DNA of 64,000 nucleotides from an uncultured Flavobacteriaceae bacterium (GTDB lineage Bacteria; Bacteroidota; Bacteroidia; Flavobacteriales; Flavobacteriaceae): NCBI GenBank assembly GCA_947488345.1, contig CANKZQ010000001.1, positions 1,315,501 to 1,379,500 of the forward strand, read 5' to 3'. Shown piece by piece: positions 7,961 to 15,447 of this stretch (position 1 is its first letter; each line of letters starts with the position of its first letter). The notes under the pieces were generated by a model. It saw only the letters and a program-made list of their open reading frames with translations, ran no database searches and was not told where the DNA came from. The position numbers and the translations under genes were made by a program.

Positions 7961-8848
7961 ATGATGCCAAACAGTAAATTTCAACCTGTTCTATTGCTAT
8001 TCTTATGTTCTACAATACTTTTTGCTCAAAAAAGAAAAGAGGTAACTATACAAACCGAAAAGTTATCTGATCATGTATACATGCTCACCGGACAAGGTGG
8101 AAATATTGGTGTTTCTATAGGTGATGATGGTGTTTTTATGATTGACGATCAGTTTGCGCCTCTTTCTGATAAAATTTTAGCTGCTATTAGAAAATTAAGC
8201 GATCAACCCATTAAATTCTTAGTCAATACGCATTGGCATGGTGATCATACAGGAGGTAATGTAAATTTCAAAAAAGAAGGGGCCACTATCTTAGCCCATG
8301 ACAATGTCAGAAAAAGATTAAAAGAAACGCCTAAACGAGACCAGACAATGCGTCCAAAAGAAGCTTTTCCCGTGATTACTTTTAATGATAAAATAAGTAT
8401 CCATATGAATGGTGAGAAAGTTGCCGTTTTTCATGTTGACAATGCGCATACTGATGGAGACGCTCTGCTCTATTTTTCTAAAAGCAACGTGCTTCATACA
8501 GGAGACACCTATTTTAAAGGCAGGTATCCATATATTGATTTAAATTCTGGAGGTGGAATCAAAGGATATATCAATGCCGTAAAGGCTGGTTTATTAGTAA
8601 TCGATGAAGAAACAAAAATTATCCCTGGTCATGGTAGTGTCGCTACGAAAACTGATTATGAGACCTTCTTAAAAATGTTAGAGGAAGTTATGCAAAAGGT
8701 ACAAATCCAAATAACAAACAACAAATCGGAAGAAGAGATTGCTCAAATGGAAGCGATAACTAAAAAATATGATGACCTAGGTTATGGAAGCGGTTATATA
8801 AATAGTGAACGCTTTAGAAGAACGTTGTACAAAAGTTTGAATAAATAA
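7961..8848 (+). CDS. Secreted metallo-beta-lactamase-fold hydrolase
   Basis: Exported (signal peptide MMPNSKFQPVLLLFLCSTIL, cleavage near LFAQ) MBL-superfamily enzyme with a dinuclear metal site: NTHWHGDHTGGN supplies the HxHxDH motif, NAHTDGDALLYF a third His/Asp, and LHTGDTYFKGRYPYID and IIPGHGSVATKTDYETF the remaining ligands. 295 residues, normal for the SoxH-like/QDE-like branch of secreted MBL proteins. Substrate unknown; I see no basis for calling it an antibiotic resistance enzyme. It stands alone, upstream of convergent comEC (1 bp apart). A weak TAAATTTA box lies near 7930. Confidence 0.88.
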   Translation: MMPNSKFQPVLLLFLCSTILFAQKRKEVTIQTEKLSDHVYMLTGQGGNIGVSIGDDGVFMIDDQFAPLSDKILAAIRKLSDQPIKFLVNTHWHGDHTGGNVNFKKEGATILAHDNVRKRLKETPKRDQTMRPKEAFPVITFNDKISIHMNGEKVAVFHVDNAHTDGDALLYFSKSNVLHTGDTYFKGRYPYIDLNSGGGIKGYINAVKAGLLVIDEETKIIPGHGSVATKTDYETFLKMLEEVMQKVQIQITNNKSEEEIAQMEAITKKYDDLGYGSGYINSERFRRTLYKSLNK

Positions 8849-8849
8849 T

Positions 8850-10880
8850 CTACCATTTTTCAATATATGCCCCATCTTTAACTGTGTAATGAAAGGAAAC
8901 ATTTCTATTTGAACATGTTTTTTCCCAATGCTTCACATAGCTTTTATAGTTTGAAGCATCAGCTATGATAAGGGTTGGTTTTATGAGATTGATCAATCTT
9001 TCTAAATTTATTTTTGGAGAATATGTAAGTAACACTTTGTGCACTTCAAATGAAAGTGGTGTATACGTTGATGAGCTATCAATAACCAATATGTTTTTAT
9101 CATTAACAGTATATAATGATGAAATGTCATCAGATATATCAACTTTATTTATTTCTCTGCCTGTTGTATAATCTTTTAATATCCTAGAAGCATCCAAATT
9201 CATCTTTTTAGAAACCGTCAGTATGTTTCGTTCTTTAATACCTATTACGGTGTTTTTATTCTTGTTGAAAACAACAAACTCATTTAGATTTATCGACTCA
9301 TATTTTTGATACAGGCCTACTCCCTGTAAAATAATAAACGAACCCAATACATATTTTAAATTGTCTATTGTTTTCTTTTGTACCCATTTCGTTGTAAATA
9401 CAATAAACAAATACGATCCAACTACCAACGATATAGAAAATGAAATATCTTGAAATACAAAGTTTTTTTGTGCGGCTATCCAAGAAATAACGCCGTTCAT
9501 AGTTGATATTATTTCAATAAAAAGGTCTAGTAATAAAGGGGGCGTGATACGCATCCACCCTAAGAAAATAATAACAATCCCTAGACCTAGTACGAAGCCT
9601 AATATTGGAATAATTATCAGATTGGCTACGAAAAACAGCCCTGGGAATTGATGAAAATAATATAAACTTAAGGGCAATACTCCTATTTGGGCAGCGAGAG
9701 AGACCGTGAATAACTGCCAAAAATAATCGATGAACTTCCATGACGGTTTCCATAAACCATATACAATTGGTTGCAACCAAACAATAAAGAAAACCGCTAA
9801 ATAACTTAATTGAAATCCTATTTCGAAAAGGTAATAAGGGTTCAACAATAGCAAAAATAGCATTGAGATAATCAAGTTTTTATAAACGCTATTTTTCCTT
9901 TCTATTACAAGTCCAATACTCACTGCGGTAAACATAGCCACCGCTCTTATAACCGATGCCGACAATCCAGCTATAAAAGCAAAAACCCAAAGCAGTACTA
10001 CGATAAGTAGAAGTCGAATAATCTTACCTTTTCTAAATCTTTTTAACGGACTTAACAAAAGGTTTAAAAGCAGCATAATAATCCCAACGTGCAACCCTGA
10101 CACCGCCAATAAATGAATAGCTCCAGCGTTAGCATAATCTTGGAGTAATTCGTTTGATATTTCCTGTCGTTGTCCTAATAACAAAGCATTTACAACCCCT
10201 AATTCATCTTTGCTGAATTTGCTTTTCATCAAAGTTTCATTCGTCTTCCTTCTAAACGCATCAGCCAAGCCCCTTAATGTCATTTTACCCATCTCTAACT
10301 TGACAAAATGGTTATCAGAAATATTTATTTGCTTATAAATTTGTCGATGCTCTAAGTAGTTCTTATAATTAAATTGATATGGATTTTTAGGAGGCTCTAT
10401 TTCCGAAAGTACAGTATGCACTACTAATTTATCATCTATTCGAATCGATTTATTAAGACTATCTAATTTTATGTTCACTAGCAAACGACCCTGAGCTTGT
10501 TTGCCATCTATTTGTAAAACTTCAGCCTCATATTTGCTGTAAAATGGATTCGGTTTTAACCTAGTGCTAACTTTCAAAATCATTTGCGATCCGTCCTTCT
10601 CAGATAAGAAACTCGTATAATGATACTGTTTTTTCACATCATCCTGAAAACTTATTGTCGCCATTCCAATACAAAAAAATGTCAAAAAGGTAGAGACATT
10701 ATACAGAGAAAGCAATCTTGGGTTATTCTTTGAGAGCACAAAAAATAATGTCAGTATGAAGAGAGAACCAATTAACAAAGTAGCCACAAGAAGCAAAGGA
10801 ATATCTACATAGAAACCAACTATAATGCCAGTTACAAGACATATTAAGAGGTGAAATGGTATATATTTTAACAACTGCAT
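8850..10880 (-). CDS. comEC: ComEC/Rec2-family DNA uptake channel
   Basis: Polytopic inner-membrane protein, the presumed channel for single-stranded DNA entry in natural transformation. The N-terminus has two to three membrane helices and the DUF4131-type soluble region (residues ~60-200). The Competence domain follows with its signature NAGAIHLLAVSGLHVGIIML and about eight further helices (for example AGLSASVIRAVAMFTAVSIG). The last ~150 residues (from about FVVFNKNKNTVIG) look like a strongly reduced MBL-like tail without metal-binding His motifs, the usual state in Bacteroidota. 676 residues. Transcribed towards the MBL hydrolase gene; the start at 10880 is preceded by the small-RNA region. 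Confidence 0.92.
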   Translation of the reverse strand: MQLLKYIPFHLLICLVTGIIVGFYVDIPLLLVATLLIGSLFILTLFFVLSKNNPRLLSLYNVSTFLTFFCIGMATISFQDDVKKQYHYTSFLSEKDGSQMILKVSTRLKPNPFYSKYEAEVLQIDGKQAQGRLLVNIKLDSLNKSIRIDDKLVVHTVLSEIEPPKNPYQFNYKNYLEHRQIYKQINISDNHFVKLEMGKMTLRGLADAFRRKTNETLMKSKFSKDELGVVNALLLGQRQEISNELLQDYANAGAIHLLAVSGLHVGIIMLLLNLLLSPLKRFRKGKIIRLLLIVVLLWVFAFIAGLSASVIRAVAMFTAVSIGLVIERKNSVYKNLIISMLFLLLLNPYYLFEIGFQLSYLAVFFIVWLQPIVYGLWKPSWKFIDYFWQLFTVSLAAQIGVLPLSLYYFHQFPGLFFVANLIIIPILGFVLGLGIVIIFLGWMRITPPLLLDLFIEIISTMNGVISWIAAQKNFVFQDISFSISLVVGSYLFIVFTTKWVQKKTIDNLKYVLGSFIILQGVGLYQKYESINLNEFVVFNKNKNTVIGIKERNILTVSKKMNLDASRILKDYTTGREINKVDISDDISSLYTVNDKNILVIDSSSTYTPLSFEVHKVLLTYSPKINLERLINLIKPTLIIADASNYKSYVKHWEKTCSNRNVSFHYTVKDGAYIEKW

Positions 10881-11016
10881 TTAGTTAAAATTACAGAAAT
10901 AATACTATACTTCCTTTGAAAACACTCAAATTAACCGTTTGTTGGTTAAAAAGCCCCATTTGTTAAGAAAACAACCTTAATTATTGTTTTGGTCGGCGTT
11001 GAATGAAAAGTCCAAC

Positions 11017-11024
11017 TATATTTG
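11017..11024 (+). promoter_or_regulatory. TAnnTTTG box of a putative small RNA
   Basis: TATATTTG, exact consensus, with TTTG at 10988-10991 as a somewhat distant -33 candidate. It would start transcription near 11031, about 110 nt before the terminator that ends at 11141. Confidence 0.45.
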
Positions 11025-11030
11025 AAGTAT

Positions 11031-11141
11031 CAAAAACTATTAGTTACTATAGTTATGTAGGAGTTCCTATAGTATGCTAACAAAATTAGAGTTATTTAAA
11101 ATATAAACCTCAACGCTTCTCATGTCGTTGAGGTTTTTTTT
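11031..11141 (+). ncRNA. Candidate ~110-nt small RNA with intrinsic terminator
   Basis: A self-contained transcription unit: consensus -7 box upstream, a hairpin ACTATAG...CTATAGT with an inner TAGGA/TCCTA pairing (11046-11073), and a strong terminator at the end. It also contains a 10-codon frame starting ATG at 11074 (MLTKLELFKI) with TAGGAG 10 bp upstream, although that sequence is buried in the hairpin. No known RNA family is recognised; it does not look like SRP, 6S or RNase P RNA. A short leader peptide or a fragmentary remnant are alternatives. Confidence 0.4.
11106..11141 (+). terminator. Strong intrinsic terminator with no gene upstream on its strand
   Basis: Stem AACCTCAACG (11106-11115) with CGTTGAGGTT (11126-11135), 10-nt loop, then eight T. 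No plus-strand gene lies upstream until 8848, so it must end an unannotated transcript. Confidence 0.85.
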
Positions 11142-11172
11142 ATTAATTATTTTTAAAATTCTTCGAGTATAA

Positions 11173-11180
11173 TAACTTTG
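11173..11180 (+). promoter_or_regulatory. TAnnTTTG -7 promoter box of the MATE gene
   Basis: TAACTTTG, exact consensus, downstream of the terminator and 37 bp before the TTG start at 11218, so the exporter has its own promoter. Confidence 0.6.
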
Positions 11181-11217
11181 TATTTGCGAACTTCGTAGCA
11201 CAATTTGAATCACCTCA

Positions 11218-12546
11218 TTGAAACCAAAAGTTTCCTTCAAACAAATTAATAGATTAGCGATCCCTGCAATAATTGCTGGAATCGCAGAACCACTATTGTC
11301 TATAACAGACACCGCGATTGTGGGGAACGTACATGATAACCCAATAGAATCTTTAGCGGCAGTTGGCATTGCTGGTTCATTTTTATCTGCTATTTTTTGG
11401 ATTCTAGCTCAAACGCGCTCAGCAATATCTGCCATCATAGCTCAGTATTTGGGAGCCAATAAACTAGATGACATTAAGACCTTGCCTGGTCAAATAATTA
11501 CAATAAATATATCACTGAGTATTCTTATCTACATAATTACCTTATTCTTTGTAGAAACAATATTTAAATTATATAATGCTGAAGGTCTCATTTTAAATTA
11601 CGCAGTTGATTACTATAAAATACGAGCCATTGGTTTACCATTAACCATTTTTACATTTTCAGTTTTTGGAATTTTTAGAGGTCTACAAAATACATATTGG
11701 CCTATGGTAATCAGTATTTTAGGAACTGTTTTAAACATTGTATTAGACTATGCTTTTGTGTTTGGAATTGAAGGTTTTATTCCGGCTATGCATATCGAAG
11801 GTGCGGCGTATGCCAGTGTCATTGCACAAGGTTTTATGGCGCTCTTGTCTTTAGTCTTAGTGCTAAAAAAGACACCATTTCGTTTAAAATTCACATTCCC
11901 ATTTAATAAAGAAATAAAACGTTTATTACTCTTAAGCTTGAATTTGTTCATACGAGCCTTAGCGCTGAATATAGCTCTTTATTTTGCCAACGCCTTCGCA
12001 ACCAAATACGGTAATAACTATATTGCCGCGCAAACTATTGCTTTTCAAATATGGTTGTTTTTTGCCTTTTTTATTGATGGTTACTCAAGTGTAGGAAACA
12101 TTGTTTCTGGGCGTTTACTCGGTGAGAAAGATTATAAAAACCTTTGGAATCTCTCCATAGATCTTACCAAATATGCCGCATTTATCGCACTCATTTTATG
12201 TGCAATTTGCTTTATGCTTTATCAGCCTATCGGTCAATTATTTACAAAAGAAACCGCTGTTCTCGATACTTTTTATGGTATATTTTGGATCGTTATTATG
12301 ATGCAACCATTAAATGCGATTGCTTTCGTGTTTGATGGATTATTTAAAGGCTTAGCCGAAGCTGTAACATTGCGAAACACCTTAGTAATAGCAACATTTT
12401 TAGGGTTTATTCCAGCCTTATTGATTGGCGATTATTTTGGACTTAAATTACATGCCGTGTGGATCGCTTTTACAGTGTGGATGCTACTTCGAATGCTCAT
12501 CTTAGTATTCAAATTTAGAGGTAAGTATTTGTCGAAAACGCATTAA
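11218..12546 (+). CDS. MATE family efflux transporter (DinF/NorM-like)
   Basis: Inner-membrane multidrug/toxin exporter with about twelve helices in two MatE halves: the first begins RLAIPAIIAGIAEPLLSITD with the conserved GNVHDNPIESLAAVGIAGS, the second near residue 235 (LSLNLFIRALALNIALYFAN). 442 residues, normal length. It starts with TTG; no in-frame ATG exists before the conserved P-A-I-I-A-G segment, and the promoter at 11173-11180 leaves room for a leader of about 30 nt. The stop overlaps the 3' end of convergent lpxB by 4 bp. Substrate and coupling ion (Na+ or H+) cannot be told. Confidence 0.9.
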   Translation: MKPKVSFKQINRLAIPAIIAGIAEPLLSITDTAIVGNVHDNPIESLAAVGIAGSFLSAIFWILAQTRSAISAIIAQYLGANKLDDIKTLPGQIITINISLSILIYIITLFFVETIFKLYNAEGLILNYAVDYYKIRAIGLPLTIFTFSVFGIFRGLQNTYWPMVISILGTVLNIVLDYAFVFGIEGFIPAMHIEGAAYASVIAQGFMALLSLVLVLKKTPFRLKFTFPFNKEIKRLLLLSLNLFIRALALNIALYFANAFATKYGNNYIAAQTIAFQIWLFFAFFIDGYSSVGNIVSGRLLGEKDYKNLWNLSIDLTKYAAFIALILCAICFMLYQPIGQLFTKETAVLDTFYGIFWIVIMMQPLNAIAFVFDGLFKGLAEAVTLRNTLVIATFLGFIPALLIGDYFGLKLHAVWIAFTVWMLLRMLILVFKFRGKYLSKTH

Positions 12547-13646
12547 CTTTTAACAATCAATCTCGCCGCTTTGGCACTAGCGCCTTTTCCGCCTAATTTT
12601 TGTTCTAAATCGAGATAATCAGAGTGTAGTTTTTCACGATGTGCGTTATCTAGTATTTTGGCAAGTTCTTCTTCTAAGCTTTTTTCATTAAAATCATGTT
12701 GAATCAACTCCGTAACGACTTCTCGATCCATAATTAAGTTGACAAGTGATATAAACTTTAAGGTAATAATACGTTTGGCTATCTGATATGAAATATTTCC
12801 TGCTTTATAGCAAACTACCTGAGGTACTTTGAACAAGGCTGTTTCTAAGGTCGCTGTGCCCGAAGTAACCAAAGCCGCATGAGAAATTGACAATAAATCA
12901 TAGGTTCTATTTGCCACAAATCGAACCGATGTATCAGAAAAAAAAGACGTATAAAAACTATCTTCCTGACTAGGAGCGCCAGCAATCACAAATTGAAAAT
13001 CAGCAAACCTAGGCACCATTTTCAACATTACTGAAAGCATTTTGGTAATTTCTTGCTTTCTACTACCGGGCAATAATGCAATTATTGGCTTCTCATTTAA
13101 CTGATGTTCAGCTCTAAATTTTTGCTCGTTCGTAGTTGGTTTATCAACAATAGCATCAATTAACGGATGCCCAACAAAATTGACTTTATAATTGTATTTT
13201 TTATAAAACGCTTTTTCAAAAGGCAGGATAACATACATGGCATCAATATCTCTTTTAATGGCCTCAACACGACCCGCTCTTGATGCCCACACCTGTGGTG
13301 AGATATAATAATTGGTCTTATAGCCTTGTTTTTTGGCCCATTTAGCAATGCGCAAATTAAATCCAGAGTTATCAATAAAAATGAGTTGATCTGGCTCATA
13401 TTGAGTGATGTCTTTTTTACAGAAAGCAATAAAACCTAAAATTTTACGAAGATTTAAAATTACTTCACCGAAACCCATAAATGCCCTTTCCTTATAATGT
13501 TTTACTAGTGTTCCACCAACGCGCTGCATGAGGTCTCCTCCCCAAAACCTGAAATCTGCTTGTGCATCTTCTTTCTGCAATGCCTTCATCAAGTTTGAAG
13601 CATGTAAATCACCTGAGGCTTCTCCCGCAATTATATAATACTTCAT
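12543..13646 (-). CDS. lpxB: Lipid-A-disaccharide synthase
   Basis: Membrane-associated GT19 glycosyltransferase joining UDP-2,3-diacylglucosamine and lipid X in lipid A synthesis. Signature segments: the N-terminal YYIIAGEASGDLHASNLMKA, FWGGDLMQRVGG, the catalytic-site region LIFIDNSGFNLRIAKWAKKQ, YYISPQVWASRAGR, VGHPLIDAI, LLPGSRKQEI and SGTATLETALFKVPQVVCYK. 367 residues, full length. It follows a small membrane protein by 13 bp and surE by a further gene, so surE-small protein-lpxB appears to be one operon, an order I recall from many Flavobacteriia. Confidence 0.96.
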   Translation of the reverse strand: MKYYIIAGEASGDLHASNLMKALQKEDAQADFRFWGGDLMQRVGGTLVKHYKERAFMGFGEVILNLRKILGFIAFCKKDITQYEPDQLIFIDNSGFNLRIAKWAKKQGYKTNYYISPQVWASRAGRVEAIKRDIDAMYVILPFEKAFYKKYNYKVNFVGHPLIDAIVDKPTTNEQKFRAEHQLNEKPIIALLPGSRKQEITKMLSVMLKMVPRFADFQFVIAGAPSQEDSFYTSFFSDTSVRFVANRTYDLLSISHAALVTSGTATLETALFKVPQVVCYKAGNISYQIAKRIITLKFISLVNLIMDREVVTELIQHDFNEKSLEEELAKILDNAHREKLHSDYLDLEQKLGGKGASAKAARLIVKS

Positions 13647-13659
13647 TTATGAATTCATT

Positions 13660-13938
13660 TTAAAGAAATTGAGAGACTAAGATTAAAAGCGCAATAAATA
13701 GGGTAGCGATCAAAACACCCCTTGCTCTCTGATCTTGTTTTTTCTTGATAAAAACAAAGAAAACCAACAAATTAGGAACTGCCGCTAAACTCAGAATTTT
13801 TCCATACATCTTTTCTTGATGGATAAAACGAAAAGCCTCCTTAAAATTGGTGTCAATAAACAATTCCACATACAGATAGTATCCCGCAAGTGTTGCGAAA
13901 AGACCAACTACAATCCCTATTAAAATTTCCTTTTTCAT
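13660..13938 (-). CDS. Small membrane protein between surE and lpxB (92 aa)
   Basis: No named family recognised. Three hydrophobic stretches predict helices at about residues 5-26 (LIGIVVGLFATLAGYYLYVE), 48-65 (ILSLAAVPNLLVFFVFI) and 74-92 (GVLIATLFIALLILVSQFL), with a short soluble loop FIDTNFKEAFRFIHQEKMYG. Tight spacing to lpxB (13 bp) and to surE (43 bp) argues that it is a real, co-transcribed gene. An accessory role in lipid A or envelope metabolism is inferred only from position. Confidence 0.75.
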   Translation of the reverse strand: MKKEILIGIVVGLFATLAGYYLYVELFIDTNFKEAFRFIHQEKMYGKILSLAAVPNLLVFFVFIKKKQDQRARGVLIATLFIALLILVSQFL

Positions 13939-13981
13939 GCATTTAATTTATTATTTATGAAACTTAGCTCTTTCAGCAGCC

Positions 13982-14752
13982 TTATAGATCCCAGCTATTT
14001 AATTTTTGAATATAATGATGTGCTGTTAAATCAAACTGTACCGGTACAACAGATATAAAACCGTTCTCTAGAGCGAATAAATCAGTGTCCTCGCCATTAT
14101 CTAAGTTCTCGAATTTTCCCGACAACCAATAATAATCTTTTCCTAATGGACTTGTTCTCTTGTCAAAGTCTTCTTTCCATAAGCCATGTGCCTGTCTACA
14201 AATTTTAACTCCTTTTATTTCCTCTTTTTCTAAGTTCGGAATATTCACATTAAGCACAACACCCTCGGGTAGTTTATTCTTTAAAACGTTCAATGTAATT
14301 TTTTTTACAAACTCCTTACAATGTTTAAAATCAGCATCCCAATTATAATCTAATAATGAAAAGCCAATCGCAGGAACGCCTTCTATACCGGCTTCTACAG
14401 CTGCACTCATAGTGCCAGAGTAAATCACATTTATAGATGAATTCGAACCATGATTAATACCAGAAACACACAAATCTGGTTTTCTATTTAAGATCTCATT
14501 CACAGCAAGTTTTACACAGTCTGCTGGAGTCCCTGAACAGCTATATTCTAACTGAATCCCATCATCAACATTTATCGGATTACAATACAAGGTCGAGTCA
14601 ACAGTTATAGCATGACCCATACCGCTTTGAGGACTATCTGGAGCCACAACAACAACATCTCCTATTTCGTTCATCACCGAAATTAATGTTCGAATACCAG
14701 GTGCTGTAATGCCATCATCATTTGTGACAAGAATTAAAGGTTTTTCATTCAT
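13982..14752 (-). CDS. surE: 5'/3'-nucleotidase SurE
   Basis: Metal-dependent phosphatase acting on nucleoside monophosphates. The N-terminal LVTNDDGITAPGIRTL carries the paired Asp metal ligands, VVVAPDSPQSGMGHAITV the active-site Ser region, SGTPADCVKLA and CVSGINHGSN the phosphate site with the metal-binding Asn, and YSGTMSAAVEAGIEGVPAIG the C-terminal signature. 256 residues, full length. First gene of the surE-small protein-lpxB operon, with a minus-strand TAGCTTTG promoter box at 14784-14777. Confidence 0.96.
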   Translation of the reverse strand: MNEKPLILVTNDDGITAPGIRTLISVMNEIGDVVVVAPDSPQSGMGHAITVDSTLYCNPINVDDGIQLEYSCSGTPADCVKLAVNEILNRKPDLCVSGINHGSNSSINVIYSGTMSAAVEAGIEGVPAIGFSLLDYNWDADFKHCKEFVKKITLNVLKNKLPEGVVLNVNIPNLEKEEIKGVKICRQAHGLWKEDFDKRTSPLGKDYYWLSGKFENLDNGEDTDLFALENGFISVVPVQFDLTAHHYIQKLNSWDL

Positions 14753-14776
14753 ATAGATAAAGGTTTATTTGCAAAA

Positions 14777-14784
14777 CAAAGCTA
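14777..14784 (-). promoter_or_regulatory. TAnnTTTG -7 promoter box of the surE operon
   Basis: TAGCTTTG on the minus strand, exact consensus, 24 bp upstream of the surE ATG. Confidence 0.6.
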
Positions 14785-14882
14785 CTATTTTTTTGCGGTA
14801 TCCAAGGGCATTAATCTTTAACTTTTTGTTGTGAAAAATAGTATCTTAGAGTTCTTAATAATTGTAAATCAATTCATGCTTT

Positions 14883-15395
14883 ATGAAAAAATATATTCTA
14901 ATCGTACTTTTACTTTCCCTTACAATAAGTCAGGCTCAAAAAACAAATGAGAACGACTGTGCCTGTTGTACGGAAGCACATCAAGAATTTGATTTTTGGC
15001 TTGGAAAATGGACTGTTTATGACATAAAGGGTAATATTATTGGCACAAATACCATTACGAAAGCATATGGCAATTGCGTTTTGAAAGAAGAATGGAAATC
15101 TACGTCTAAGAGTAGAGGTACTAGCTATAATTATTATAATTTGAGTGATAAAACGTGGAATCAAGTATGGGTGGACAATTCTGGCTTCAATTTAACGTTA
15201 AAGGGTAACTATATTAACAAAAAAATGGTCTTAACAAGCCCATTGACTAAAAGTGAAAAAGGTAATTATTACAATCAAATTAGCTGGTTCAAGAACGAAG
15301 ATGGTAGCGTTACACAAACATGGAACGTGTTAGATATGAACCACAAAAAGATCCGTGAAGCATTTAAAGGGATTTACAAAAAAAATGTTAAATAG
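14883..15395 (+). CDS. Secreted DUF1579-like protein (170 aa)
   Basis: Signal peptide MKKYILIVLLLSLTISQAQ, then a single beta-rich domain. The segment EFDFWLGKWTVYD followed by GNCVLKEEWKS and SKSRGTSYNYYNLSDKTWNQ is typical of DUF1579/lipocalin-like proteins, in which an xFDFWxGxW motif opens the barrel. Near the mature N-terminus lies a CACC motif (DCACCTEAHQ) that could form a disulfide or bind metal. Function unknown; ligand binding is likely for this fold. It stands alone, with a weak TATCTTAG box near 14840. Confidence 0.75.
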   Translation: MKKYILIVLLLSLTISQAQKTNENDCACCTEAHQEFDFWLGKWTVYDIKGNIIGTNTITKAYGNCVLKEEWKSTSKSRGTSYNYYNLSDKTWNQVWVDNSGFNLTLKGNYINKKMVLTSPLTKSEKGNYYNQISWFKNEDGSVTQTWNVLDMNHKKIREAFKGIYKKNVK

Positions 15396-15447
15396 ACATT
15401 TAATTGAATAATTGGCACTATTTTAGTACATGGAAAGATAATTTTGA

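Larger units (their letters stand above)
10881..11217. other. Gene-free stretch (337 bp) between comEC and the MATE gene
   Basis: The only gene-free stretch above 300 bp in the window. It contains an inverted repeat TTAACC/GGTTAA (10931-10949), a consensus promoter box at 11017-11024, a hairpin ACTATAG/CTATAGT (11046-11073), a 10-codon reading frame (11074-11106) behind a TAGGAG sequence, an intrinsic terminator (11106-11141), and the MATE promoter (11173-11180). No larger coding sequence is convincing on either strand. Confidence 0.7.

Noticed and set aside
7961-8848. Secreted MBL-fold protein as a beta-lactamase
   Set aside because: The HxHxDH motif is shared by many hydrolases; sequence and context give no support for antibiotic hydrolysis.
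11067-11369. Minus-strand frame of about 100 codons across the terminator and the start of the MATE gene
   Set aside because: It covers an intrinsic terminator and the MATE promoter and has no recognisable domain.
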